Both the position numbers and the translations under genes were made by a program. The notes under the pieces were generated by a model, which had not been told where the DNA came from, did no database searches, and saw only the letters and a list, made by a program, of their open reading frames with translations. From Mayamaea pseudoterrestris (taxonomy: Eukaryota > Bacillariophyta > Bacillariophyceae > Sellaphorales > Sellaphoraceae), in the NCBI GenBank assembly GCA_027923505.1, contig BROI01000014.1:853835-917834 (forward strand): 64,000 nucleotides of DNA, in the 5' to 3' direction. Numbering within the stretch: position 1 is the first letter of the stretch; every line of letters starts with the position of its first letter. Shown piece by piece: positions 20,418 to 29,997 of the stretch.

Positions 20418-21269
20418 ATGGCATACTCAAGCGCCGCCGTTGATGCTGCCTTTACAAAACTCTTGTCCTCGCAACGAGAGCTGTTGAATACAATGAATCA
20501 GCATACTACAGCTCGAGGTGCGGTGGTTGGATCGGCGAACGTCGTTACGTGTGGCGAAAATACTTGGCAAGATTCGGTGCAGCAGCAACAGTTGCAACCG
20601 CCACCACAGCAACAAACATCCAACAACGTTCATCAGCGCCGTCGATCCAGTCTCGAGCTAGTCTTGTCGTCGCGACGTCTTTCCATTGGTAGTATGGGCT
20701 ATGATGACTTTATTATTCAGACAGTACCGAGTTACGATGACGCGGGCTGCTACAGTGGGCTTTTGGACAAGGATTGGCTCCATAGCCTGGCAGCACAGCA
20801 AGAGTTTGATTTGGATTGGAGCGAGTCTTCTAATCACAAGAAGCGACGGCGGCTAAGTCAGTCCAGCAGCAGTATGTTTCTCTCTGATATGATGTATTTT
20901 CGCCGTGATTCGCTCCTGTTGTCCGTGTCAGAGGAACGACCGGATGCGCAAGAATCAGGCTATGGTTTTACCTCAAAGAATGATCAGTCTTTGAGCAAGA
21001 CTAGACCGAGTGTTAATGAATGCGGCAACGACAAAATATGGAAACGGTTGGATGCTAATGCGCTCGAGACTTTTCAAAAGGCTATGAAACATAGCGAGTC
21101 ATCTCGTCAGCATATTCACAAGTCTGGTAGCAAGTCACCTTTGAAGCTACAATTATGCTCAAAGATGGAAGAGTCTTCACTGTCGCGAAAAAGGCTTTTT
21201 AACGTTTTGCCTCTATCTAGCGCTGATGAGTGTGCTTCGTCAACAGTGTCTGTATCGGAAGCTCATTGA
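20418..21269 (+). CDS. Hypothetical, probably nuclear protein
   Basis: 283 aa, ATG start, single exon. Visible features are a Gln-rich stretch (QQQQLQPPPQQQ), a basic cluster HKKRRRLSQSSSS typical of a nuclear localisation signal, and Ser/Arg sites (RRRSSLELVLSSRRLSIGSM). Near residues 215-240 is a helix with the pattern ALETFQKAMKHSESSRQHIH. I recall similar F..AM..S..SR..I helices in other diatom hypothetical proteins but cannot confirm it. No enzyme domain is seen. Function not assigned. Confidence 0.65.
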   Translation: MAYSSAAVDAAFTKLLSSQRELLNTMNQHTTARGAVVGSANVVTCGENTWQDSVQQQQLQPPPQQQTSNNVHQRRRSSLELVLSSRRLSIGSMGYDDFIIQTVPSYDDAGCYSGLLDKDWLHSLAAQQEFDLDWSESSNHKKRRRLSQSSSSMFLSDMMYFRRDSLLLSVSEERPDAQESGYGFTSKNDQSLSKTRPSVNECGNDKIWKRLDANALETFQKAMKHSESSRQHIHKSGSKSPLKLQLCSKMEESSLSRKRLFNVLPLSSADECASSTVSVSEAH

Positions 21270-21469
21270 TTTTGACAGCCCATGATGTCAGAGTAAAATT
21301 GTTTGTAAAAAAGTAGTTATATGCATTAATCTCAAAGGTACCAGCTCATCTGTTATACCAAATGAGAAAGTGCATCGTAGCAAAAAGCTGCGGGTAGTGG
21401 TACGGCGGGAGTCGAAGGGAAGCGAGCGTCGCAAAGGATTGCGAAACATTGGTTTCCCGCTGCGACAAA

Positions 21470-22621
21470 ATGCTTTGTGAGAATTGCATTGCTCACCCTT
21501 TTAACCATGACGAGAGACCTGCTGCAGTGAGCAGTGATGGCGGGTTTGTGGCTGCCATTTGCAGCAGTGTACTGCACTACAATGATGATACTGCAGAGCT
21601 TTCTATGTCAGCCAACATGTCAGATAATGCTAAGAAAGTTGTAGTCGACTTGACGGACTCGCCAGAACCAGCCAAGTTGGCAATGGCGAACAACAGGTCG
21701 CGTCCCAAAAGGAGCGAGCCGATCGGCGTCAATATGACTTTTGACATTGTCGACCTGAGCGATGAAGCTCCTGCCGAGAATACCACTCTGAAGAAAAGTA
21801 CAGCTTCTAAACCTAGCACGGAAAAGAAGCCAGTCGTCCAAACTCATCCGTTGAAGATTATTGAAGCGTCAAAGAAAAGGAAGCGCGAGCGCGAAGAAGC
21901 ACGGAGGCGACAGGAGGAAGCACGACGCCAAGAGGAGGAAGACAGGCGAGCAGAAGAACTACGACAGAAGAATCTTATCAATGGCGTTAACTTTATAATG
22001 ATTGATGATTCATCGGAAGAGGAGGCGAGCGACGACGACATTGAGGAGGGTATTTCCGAGCCTGTCGATCATGCGGCTACAGCAGGAGTACATGGAACAG
22101 TACCCGCTGCAGCAGCGCCATCAACATTTTCTCAGAAAAAGCAATCAGCAAGGACTACAGAGTGGGTATATCATTCGCCCGTCACATCTAAAAAGCCACG
22201 CAAAGCATATGTTGTACGACAGCAATTCTCTCAAGCACAAGAAGCGACATTCAAATTCAACACGGAATATAATTATAGCATGAGCAACGAAGATGCAGCC
22301 CAGCTGCAGGAACGCATGTTTAAAGAAGCTGCCGCTAGGCTACGGGCGCGGCCACCCTCACCAAGCAGAATTATCGATCCGCATGCTCTCCGAGAGCCAA
22401 TGCTTCATATTTGGCAATTGTTCCCCGACCACTGGCAGTGGAAGGAACCATTTGCCTGCTTGGGGCTTCCACCAAATTCATCTCTCGCGCTCATCAAGTC
22501 TCATTACCGAGCACTCGCACGCCTCTACCATCCCGACAAGTCCAAAGAAGCCAATACGACTAGAAAATTTCAAGGCATTGCGCGAGCATACCACCGACTG
22601 ACGCTTTTAGAGACGGGCTAG
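21470..22621 (+). CDS. J-domain (DnaJ-like) protein with three SUMO-interaction-like motifs
   Basis: 383 aa from the first in-frame ATG (21470). A later start (MSDNAKK, about residue 50) is also possible. The C-terminal 60 residues are a J domain: PFACLGLPPNSSLALIKSHY, then ALARLYHPDKSKEANTTRKF with the essential HPD, then a final helix. Upstream are three hydrophobic-plus-acidic motifs of SUMO-interaction type: VVVDLTDSPE, FDIVDLSDEAPAE and NFIMIDDSSEEE. A long basic/acidic helix (KKRKREREEARRRQEEARRQ) separates the second and third. J domains stimulate Hsp70 ATPase, and the SIM-like motifs would direct this to sumoylated or ubiquitinated clients; that is an inference. The stop codon lies 1 bp from the stop of the convergent TruB gene. 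Confidence 0.85.
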   Translation: MLCENCIAHPFNHDERPAAVSSDGGFVAAICSSVLHYNDDTAELSMSANMSDNAKKVVVDLTDSPEPAKLAMANNRSRPKRSEPIGVNMTFDIVDLSDEAPAENTTLKKSTASKPSTEKKPVVQTHPLKIIEASKKRKREREEARRRQEEARRQEEEDRRAEELRQKNLINGVNFIMIDDSSEEEASDDDIEEGISEPVDHAATAGVHGTVPAAAAPSTFSQKKQSARTTEWVYHSPVTSKKPRKAYVVRQQFSQAQEATFKFNTEYNYSMSNEDAAQLQERMFKEAAARLRARPPSPSRIIDPHALREPMLHIWQLFPDHWQWKEPFACLGLPPNSSLALIKSHYRALARLYHPDKSKEANTTRKFQGIARAYHRLTLLETG

Positions 22622-22622
22622 C

Positions 22623-23736
22623 CTAGCCGCTCTCGTCCGCCAACGCCGATTCTTCCATTCTGGCTTGGTTGAATTGAGCAATAGCTGCGTAGATACTTTC
22701 GGCGGACCAGTCATCCTTCATTATAGCATCATCCAATGTAAATTGTCCCTGTTTTGTCCTCTCCAATGACGTTGTCGTAGCAGCCGTCCCAAGCTTGTAG
22801 CCAATGTCGCGTATGAGACTACGAATGTAGGTTCCTCCTCCGCACTCAACGTCCAAGGTAAAGGCTGGAATATCGCAGCTCAACAAATCAATGCCATGGA
22901 TGACGACTTGCCGAGATGGAATGTCCACTTCTTCCGCCGTTACGCCCTGACGTGCTTGCTCGTACAAACGCTTCCCGTCCTTTCGGATGGCGCTGTAGAT
23001 GGGTGGAATCTGATCAATGGTTCCGACAAAAGACGGAAGGATCTGCGCCACATGTTCTGGTGTAACATGTTCAAATGGCTCGCGCTTGGTCACGTTTCCT
23101 TCCATGTCCAAGGTTGTCGTTTCAAACCCAAGTTCCCCACCCGCCCTGTATCGCTTGGAGCCATCGAGAAAGCTGAACGGCGATTAGACGAAAACGGTAA
23201 GTAGACATTCACTTCAAAGTGAGCAAAACGTAACCCGCAAGATGACGTGCGTACCTTTGCAGTTGCTTCGTTCCGCTTCCCACTCCAATCACCAAAACAC
23301 CCGTCGCCAGCGGATCCAACGTTCCACCATGCCCCACTTTGATGACTCGACTTTTGTTTTTGCGCGAACCAACCTTGCTGGGCCTAGCACCTCGGACGGT
23401 GGCATCCCGCTCCAAAATCTTTCGCAGGTAGCTCACGACGTTGCTGGATGTCCAGTCGCAGGGCTTGTAGACGCAGAACAAGCCTTGCTCGAGATACAGA
23501 GGTGCATCAACAGCTTCATTTGGATCAGTTTCAATAGTACTAGCTGCGCCAATGGTTGCGTCATTGTCACTGACTGTAGTGGAGAAACGATGCAAGGATC
23601 GTCGTCGTGATGCCAATGTCAGAAACGTTTGAGCCCGGCGTGTAAATAATGATGGCGTCGTCGTCGCAAGTCCATATACAGACATCAATCGAGACGAGAA
23701 AGCAAACATGGTCAACGCCAACAGACACAATCTCAT
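22623..23736 (-). CDS. truB: TruB-family tRNA pseudouridine synthase, organelle-targeted
   Basis: Exons 23255-23736 and 22623-23172 on the minus strand, with an 82-nt intron (GTACGC donor, TTCAG acceptor), encode 343 aa. The N-terminal ~55 residues are a targeting leader (hydrophobic start MRLCLLALTMFAFSSRLMSV, then Arg/Ser/Thr-rich). The catalytic domain contains GLFCVYKPCDWTSSNVVSYL and KVGHGGTLDPLATGVLVIGV, whose Asp is the nucleophile. Across the splice comes SFLDGSKRYRAGGELGFETT, the KRY motif typical of TruB. The C-terminus has IPPIYSAIRKDGKRLYEQAR and CGGGTYIRSLIRDIGYKLG. The family makes pseudouridine 55 in the T-loop of tRNA. The leader suggests mitochondrion or plastid; which one is not decided. 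Confidence 0.93.
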
Positions 23737-24253
23737 CGCAGTGATGATCGTTACAGGTATAATTGAATTGATGCGATGTCGACTGCTTGTAACGCGGATC
23801 TATGGTGGATGGACGCGAAAGCGAAATCGCGAATCATGCATGACGTCGGACCGGTTCACATGTGAATCTTGCTGCGACACTCGTTCTGATGAGAACGGAC
23901 GAGAAGGAAGCATTGGATCGGACGCGAGGAAGCAGCAAAGAGTCCAAGCAATGGTTGCAAGCAGAGCCTATTGTGATTACTACTCGTGTACTTTCAATTC
24001 AAAGAAACTATGTTCTCGCTAACTTGAATCTGAAGCACATTTGCCACCCTTCGGAGGGGATCGAACCCGCGTTTTGTTCGGATCCCACGGAAGGTTTGAG
24101 TCACGCAACGACAGAGAGAAACTGAAATGACCACAACATCAATCATCATGCATTCATCATTCATCACATCGAACCTTTTCCATCTTTACGATCATCAATC
24201 TTCGACCTACCATACGATAAGAACACTGCACTTAATGAAAATAGCGCTAATAA
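23737..24253. other. Intergenic region with a tRNA-like fragment
   Basis: 517 bp without a convincing gene. On the minus strand near 24048-24100 is a T-arm-like sequence (GGTTCGATCC), but no full cloverleaf folds around it. Confidence 0.4.
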
Positions 24254-25626
24254 TGCATTGCCGACGACTGCAGAGGGCCCAACGTCAACGCCCACAAACC
24301 CACGAAAAGTCATCGCCCCCACTTTGCAAAGGACGATGGACTTGATACTTCGGCTGCCACACTCTTTGAGAACGAAGGAATCTCTCCATCCATCGTACTC
24401 GATGCCAGCGATAACAACATGAAAGAGGCAGGATCTAAAGTAGGTGATAGAATCAAGTTGCGAAAGAAAGCCAAAAGGCATTTGTTCATGTCGCGGCTTC
24501 TGCTGCGTCAGCTCCAAATCTAGCGCGACATTACCTCTGGCAACAACTTCAGCTGTGCAACATAACGCTACGAGCGATATCAATGCCGTCCAACATGCAA
24601 TGCCCATGGAGCCTTCTGCTCGTCTCACGTCGACGGGCGAAAGTGCCGACGATCATAAAGACGCAGAAGACTTTCACTTCGTCGGAAACGGGTTTGGAAC
24701 TGTCACTGCCCAGTTGTCGACTGTCAACAACCGCCTTTGCTGTATGCTGGCGACATGAAGAAACATGTCACTGTCAGTCACTCACAAGGCATTGACTTTT
24801 TTGCCAATGCGGACGGGACTGGAAAGCGTATATTGATATCACATCACTGCTCGCTCTGCCTATACTTCTTGCAGTCATTCTTTGGTATGCGAATCCAAGC
24901 AAGTCTCGCGTTCTTGCTCCACCTCCGGGATTGTCATACTTCCTCTGCATCGCGTGTCCAAACGTTTTTCATGGCCACGCGCAGGAACCTAGCGCGTCAT
25001 GTTGCGGAGCAACACGGCGGGCAGCCAGAATGTTGGATACATTGATGTACTGTTTTGTTACCCTGCTGCATCTGCGGCTGATGATGTCCACAGCGAGGAC
25101 TAAGTCGCCACTATACCTATTGGCAAACATAGTAAGAAAAGTGCTGCATATCGAGTTAGGCGAACTGCCCGAGCAGCGAGCAGTCGTCGCTGCTGTAGCG
25201 CAAGTCACCCAAGGGGCCAAAAGGCGATACAGAAGAAGGTTACAGGCCGATCGTCCAAACACCGTGACGAACCTTCTACTGTTGCTCCTGATGCAACGAA
25301 CGAGGATGTGCCGATTATTTGACAGGCCGATCGTCCAAACACCGTGACGAACCTTCTACTGTTGCTCCTGATGCAACGAACGAGGATGTGCCGATTATTT
25401 GTCTTGCACACGTTCCCGCGGTGGCCACAGCATTCGATCAACAGCAGGACAATGTTCCAATGCTACCTAGTCCGCCTCGCAGTCACCCACACACAACTTG
25501 GCCGTTAATCCAACCATGCATGATGATCGCGGAGATCCGCGCCCACGTCTTGGTGAGAATGAAGCTCCTGGAATTCCAATATTCTTGGACGATGATGCTG
25601 AAGTATTTCCGTTGTTTCAAGTGTAA
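24254..25626 (+). pseudogene. Frameshifted gene for a single-pass membrane protein
   Basis: Protein-like segments follow each other on the plus strand but change frame at least four times without usable introns. About 24254-24522 encodes HFAKDDGLDTSAATLFENEG...; 24480-24731 encodes ...DAEDFHFVGNGFGTVTAQL; 24725-24831 encodes QQPPLLYAGDMKKHVTVSHS...; and from 24835 comes the membrane segment ITSLLALPILLAVILWYANP followed by SKSRVLAPPPGL. After more breaks the end reads GENEAPGIPIFLDDDAEVFP up to a stop at 25624. A tandem 80-bp duplication at 25243-25401 adds an in-frame stop. This looks like a luminal domain, one TM helix and a cytosolic Pro/Asp-rich tail, now decayed. Indel errors in the assembly are the alternative. 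Family not recognised. Confidence 0.5.
25243..25401. repeat. 80-bp perfect tandem duplication
   Basis: The segment starting CAGGCCGATCGTCC at 25243 repeats from 25323 and is identical for 79 bases. 80 is not a multiple of 3, so the copy shifts the frame and brings in a TGA. Removing one copy joins VTGRSSKHRDEPSTVAPDA to a longer open frame. Confidence 0.95.
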
Positions 25627-25833
25627 ATGCTGGAACCAAAGATGATGACATTATACTAGAGTTCACCAATTAAGTTTAAATATGTATGTGGGCATGTATG
25701 ATCATGTATAGCATGCGAAATCATGGGTTAAAAGTGTCGTTGGCACTTTTGAGACGGCCAAAAATGCGCGGTTCTTCGCGGGATCATTACCGCACCCTTT
25801 GCAAAAGTAAACTGCGGGATCAAAAGGATAAGA

Positions 25834-25906
25834 CACCCTCGGGGGGGCTCGAACCCCCGACCACACGGTTAAAAGCCGAGCGCTCTGCCGACTGAGCTAC
25901 GAAGGT
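25834..25906 (-). tRNA. tRNA-Lys(TTT)
   Basis: A 73-nt cloverleaf folds by eye. The acceptor stem is ACCTTCG/CGAGGGT, the D stem GCTC/GAGC, the anticodon loop CTTTTAA (anticodon TTT), the T arm GGGGG-TTCGAGC-CCCCC, and the discriminator G. One T-T mismatch lies in the anticodon stem. CCA is not encoded, as expected for a eukaryotic gene. Confidence 0.95.
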
Positions 25907-26240
25907 GACAAGGAAATGGCATGAGAAGTTGTACGTGAAACCTAGCAAAGCAGTGCGACCCGGATCGTTTGCACCTTCATTTTAACACTTACGTGAACAA
26001 AACAATCAATATATAGATAACGAATAGTATACATTGATGTAAATGTTGATAGGTCGTGAGTTGTGGCCGCAAAGAACAGTTACATCACGAAGATACACTT
26101 CAACATTGCCTGTGTCACGTATAAAACGCGATTTCGTCCTACCGGTACTCGACATCAATTTCGGATGCGCGCCGCGACGCAGATTCGACCACAAATCAAC
26201 TTAGAAAACCTTGTCAGATGGCCTTATCTATCGGCAAATC

Positions 26241-28493
26241 ATGCTCGAATCCATCAGATGCTTTAAATTAATATCTAGGTCGTCATCTTACGGATGCATT
26301 GCATCATTGTCAGGGAGCCATGTCCATGCAAGAAGAACTGACAACGCTAGCGGCATGCTCGCCGACTCGTTTGCCAATCAAATATTTCCGCGTTTGTCAT
26401 CATCGAAACGCCGGCTACTTGAGATATCGCGTCGTCAATTCTCATCGCAAGTAAGAGACACGTCGCGTGACCCAGTCTCTCACCAGATTCAGTTGGATTT
26501 TTTCGGTGAACCCGTCACATTTTTGTCTGCCTCGTCGACGGATCATACGACAAACGCCATGGCCGCCTTGGACGGCTTTCTCCTGGCCGTCGTTTCCAAG
26601 GGCAAGACTTGCACGGATGGTGGAGAGGAAGCTGGTTTGCACATTAAATCGATTCATTCGGCAGCGGTCAGCTGGGCGGAGTTGTTGAGGCACGCGACAA
26701 CGTGGAGCGGCGAACCAAGTGTGGCAAATGGCAAGGCGGCACCACTGCTGGCGCACGTTGCGGTGGCTCCCATCTTAGCGGGAGCTGGAGTCGCCTATGT
26801 GAAGCATTTAGACTCGCTACTGAGTCATGCAAAGCCGGCGGCTCCTGGGCTCCCCGTGATTCAAATGATTGACCTTGCCGCATCTGCCGTGGCGCGAAAA
26901 GATGACGACTGTTTGAATCGACGCGAGCGACTGCACCTGGAAGCATTGGAGGCGCTTTTGCAGGATGATCACTCCACGGCCTTGGCCATCATTCTTCGAA
27001 TACTGCGTTTATGTCCTGGTGACACGTTGGCGCTTTCGCTGGCGATGGATCTTTCGCAAACAACCGGCGACAAGGACGCGGCGCTTCGGGCGGCTGGCAC
27101 CGTTTCGCAGTACTGGCATGAGCGTCGAGGTGGAATGATTCGACCAGCCATGCCAGGTCATTCACTAGCGTCGTCTCTCATGGCACTGGGACTTGCTGTT
27201 GGAGGTCGTCACGAGGAAGCTGAGCAGATTGCAGCAAACGCGCTCAAGCAAGGCAAAAGTGTCGCTGGAGGAATTGCGACTTGGGCTCAAGCGCATGTGT
27301 TTGACGCAAGTGGCAGAGTATCGGAAGGAATCTCTGCGTTGGCAAATTTTGATGGAGTGGCCAACTACATGGGTTCGGGGTTGTTTCATTTTGATTGCCG
27401 TCTGGGCGGCTATGGGGCGCGTTTTCATCTAGATCGCGAAGAACGCGGACGAGGCATGAGCAAAGCGCTTCGGCTCTACGAAGAAAATTTTGACAGAGTA
27501 TTAGATTACAGTGGGTTCGCTCAAGGGCGACCATGGCAGCGGCCCGTCCACAAGGCGCCTTTGCCGTGGTCGGAAGTAACAAGCATTGCAGAAGGCGACA
27601 AGCCAAAGTCGCTCTTCGACAAACTGTTTCGAAACGATGAAGAAATCAAGGAGCAAGAGATGCAGTTTGAAATTATTACCAAGCAATCCAATTCACCTTC
27701 GCTGCATATTGATAACTTGGACCCTTCCGTTGAAGATATTCTCACATGGATACCACCAACGCCAATGTTCTTGACGGAAGCAACAATGCTACTCATGCGT
27801 TTTACGTTGAACGGAACCATTTCGCGAAAACACCCGCGCTGGGATAACTTGCGCAAGGCATGGGAAGCGACACTGTCAATTCAGAAAAAGTACAGTACTT
27901 CCCTCAGTTTCTGTCCCATTGCCAGCGTTGCAGCGTCGCTTCTTTTGCCTCCAACTGAAACGGGCGGTGATGCGGTTGGTAATGGAGCGTTCGGTCAAGG
28001 GCTCTTCATGCTTGGCGAGAAACTGCAGCTCGGTAACTGGGCTGTTGTTGAGAGCGACGAAGAGACTGGCGCGCTGGCTCAAATTACAGCGGATCGCGAA
28101 CCGGACTTTTGGCTGCCTGTCTTGCCGGGCGAATCTCAAAATGACTGGAAACTCATCACTGATTCGCTTGCCACTGCAATCGATGGAGTTGACTGTACCA
28201 ATCGAAAGGATGCTGTTTTTGACCATTCTTTGCAGTTTCGAGCTTGGACGTTTGACGCCAGACCAATCTTGGAGCATGCGATCGTTTACGCAGCCTGCAA
28301 GGCTGGCGATATTGAAAGCCTATGCCTCGCCAGATCAATCTGCAGTCAAGGTGTGACGATTCGATCCAACTCGCCGGAAGAATGGTGGCGTTATAGCATT
28401 GTCCTTGGTTTACTGGGCGACGAAGTTGCTTCCGAAAACGCACTCAACAACAGCATCAACCTGGGAGGCGGTCAAGGTGCGCGCGCAGCATGA
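26241..28493 (+). CDS. TTC38: TTC38-like tetratricopeptide protein
   Basis: 750 aa from the ATG at 26241; the frame is open upstream without an ATG. The N-terminal ~75 residues are basic and Ser-rich (SSSKRRLLEISRRQFSSQVR), possibly a mitochondrial leader. The core matches the TTC38 family: RERLHLEALEALLQDDHSTA, ALAIILRILRLCPGDTLALS, then helical repeats with SLMALGLAVGGRHEEAEQIA, WAQAHVFDASGRVSEGISAL and a Phe-His-rich segment FHFDCRLGGYGARFHLDREE corresponding to the CHNYWHWAL region. TTC38 proteins are conserved helical-repeat proteins of unclear biochemical function. The middle segment (about residues 430-600) is an insertion relative to animal proteins as I remember them. Confidence 0.8.
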   Translation: MLESIRCFKLISRSSSYGCIASLSGSHVHARRTDNASGMLADSFANQIFPRLSSSKRRLLEISRRQFSSQVRDTSRDPVSHQIQLDFFGEPVTFLSASSTDHTTNAMAALDGFLLAVVSKGKTCTDGGEEAGLHIKSIHSAAVSWAELLRHATTWSGEPSVANGKAAPLLAHVAVAPILAGAGVAYVKHLDSLLSHAKPAAPGLPVIQMIDLAASAVARKDDDCLNRRERLHLEALEALLQDDHSTALAIILRILRLCPGDTLALSLAMDLSQTTGDKDAALRAAGTVSQYWHERRGGMIRPAMPGHSLASSLMALGLAVGGRHEEAEQIAANALKQGKSVAGGIATWAQAHVFDASGRVSEGISALANFDGVANYMGSGLFHFDCRLGGYGARFHLDREERGRGMSKALRLYEENFDRVLDYSGFAQGRPWQRPVHKAPLPWSEVTSIAEGDKPKSLFDKLFRNDEEIKEQEMQFEIITKQSNSPSLHIDNLDPSVEDILTWIPPTPMFLTEATMLLMRFTLNGTISRKHPRWDNLRKAWEATLSIQKKYSTSLSFCPIASVAASLLLPPTETGGDAVGNGAFGQGLFMLGEKLQLGNWAVVESDEETGALAQITADREPDFWLPVLPGESQNDWKLITDSLATAIDGVDCTNRKDAVFDHSLQFRAWTFDARPILEHAIVYAACKAGDIESLCLARSICSQGVTIRSNSPEEWWRYSIVLGLLGDEVASENALNNSINLGGGQGARAA

Positions 28494-29137
28494 TTAGGCT
28501 TGACGTATCGCATCCATTACCACCATGGCCTGCTTGCAAGCTGGAATGTTTGTTTTTTTTAATCTGTAACATTTGGACTTGCAGGCAGGCATAGTTCGCT
28601 TCATTACCGTGGCAATTGTCAAAAGACAGTTCAAGCAGCAGCCGAATTTCGGTTTGGGTCCAATCAGCTCGCTTCTCTTACTCTGACTTTCGATACTGGA
28701 AGCGTTTACAGCAGGCAGCAGCGTCTTGGTCATTGTCAATGAGCGTTTGGTCTTCCGCCACGACTTCCCAGTTGATCAACTTTCATTGCTTCCCTCAGCT
28801 CGTCTCTGCTTGTTGATTGCTGCATCCAGTGCATTGTCTTCGGCTGCTTTCCAATTGGGTCGCATCTTGGGTGAGTGTCGCAGGCTGTCTCGGAAATAAT
28901 GACGATTTCGGCACGCACATGCACTTCGCCGGCCAGCAAGAGTCGGATGCTCGGCAACGTCATCCCACTTGATTCCTCTATACTTCCCGCCATTTTTATA
29001 AAATTCGAGTGCTTCCGTTAATTCATCGTCTTCCTCGTCTTCCCACCAGATAGAACTTGCTCTGCTCCTGTTAGATCAGTCGACGGCGACAATTCTGATT
29101 CGGCGTCGGAGCTGTCACAAATGGTTTGGAATGACAT
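28456..29137 (-). pseudogene. Broken Myb/SANT-repeat gene
   Basis: Minus-strand reading in changing frames gives three Myb/SANT-like units. The first is SIWWEDEEDDELTEALEFYK through IKWDDVAEHPTLAGRRSACA and CRNRHYF (W to W spacing about 26). The second is PNWKAAEDNALDAAINKQRR, then LINWEVVAEDQTLIDNDQDA and ACCKRFQYRKSE. The third starts DWTQTEIRLLLELSFDNC. A one-base shift separates the two halves of unit two, at an A run near 28784. A TAA follows RKSE before unit three, although it overlaps a possible GTAAGA donor. The ATG at 29137 starts a 27-codon acidic leader in another frame. This suggests a former three-repeat Myb-like DNA-binding protein. Its 3' end overlaps the end of the TTC38-like gene on the other strand. 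Confidence 0.45.
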
Positions 29138-29540
29138 TGCTATTTGCTATGAATAGTTCGATACACTGACAAGTGAATAAACGTAAAACAATCTTAGTTG
29201 ATGCGTTATTGCTATAGAGACTGAGCTGTCGACAAGTGAATTGTTGTATTTCGCTTCGATTAGTAGCGCGGTAGCAACCACTCGGTTAGCGTACCCGCAG
29301 CCAGAAGCGGTCATTTGCAACGCAGCTGAGCGCGAATATCTCTCGGCAAGGAAGTTATTCTTTTGTAAAAGAAGGCATGGACACATTTTGAAGTTCTATA
29401 ATGATGATGTGCTTACTCTAGTAACCATGAATAGTGAAGGAAGGCGCCATGATCGCGTCCAACGCAGAATGTCCGACTAAACTGTCGTACCGTTATCTGC
29501 AGTCGTGGCAAAAAAGCGCGAGTGGGAAAAAAGTTTGCAC

Positions 29541-29612
29541 TTCCCTCACCCGGGCTCGAACCGAGGATACAGCATTCAAAGTGCTGGGTGATAACCACTT
29601 CACTATGAGGGA
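29541..29612 (-). tRNA. tRNA-Gln(TTG)
   Basis: A 72-nt cloverleaf: acceptor TCCCTCA/TGAGGGA, D arm GTGA..TCAC, anticodon stem CAGCA/TGCTG with loop CTTTGAA (anticodon TTG), T arm CTCGG-TTCGAGC-CCGGG, discriminator A. The repeat block begins 48 bp upstream of its 5' end. Confidence 0.95.
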
Positions 29613-29659
29613 CTGACAGAAAAAGCTCCAATTTTTATATATAAAACCTGGTATGCAGT

Positions 29660-29997
29660 CAAAACAAAATGGCAAGGACGGATGAATCAGACATACAATC
29701 AGGCCTGTCGGCTCCTCCTTACGGACTTGCATATGAGCCTGTTGTCCCCTTTCAAATGGCAAAGCTACAGTCAGGCCCTCTTGGTACACTACAACCAGTG
29801 GATCATCATCAAGATCCCAGGTACAGTATCAAGGAACCACCAACCAAATTCTATGGAGAAAGGCCCTGCACTACAAAAGGCAAAGCTAGAGTCAAACCCT
29901 ACAGTAAAAATTGTGGTGCTATACAGTCACACAGGGATCACGTCCTTCCGCACGCAAGTGCTGGGGCAGTGCCACAGACCGTGAGGTCCCCTTGTCG
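29660..29997 (+). repeat. Repeat R, left copy (inverted relative to 33605-34080)
   Basis: The plus strand here carries GGCAAAGCTACAGTCAGGCC, ATCAAGATCCCAGG, GTGCTATACAGTC and CAGTGCCACAGACCGTGAGG in order. The reverse complement of 33605-33830 carries the same blocks in the same order, at roughly 80% identity by eye. The copia RT reading frame stops being copia-like exactly where this repeat begins (after VELLLEID). Identity of the repeat family is unknown. Confidence 0.75.

Noticed and set aside
24040-24100. tRNA-like T-arm on the minus strand
   Set aside because: GGTTCGATCC is present but no matching acceptor stem, D arm or anticodon arm at proper spacing; at most a tRNA fragment.
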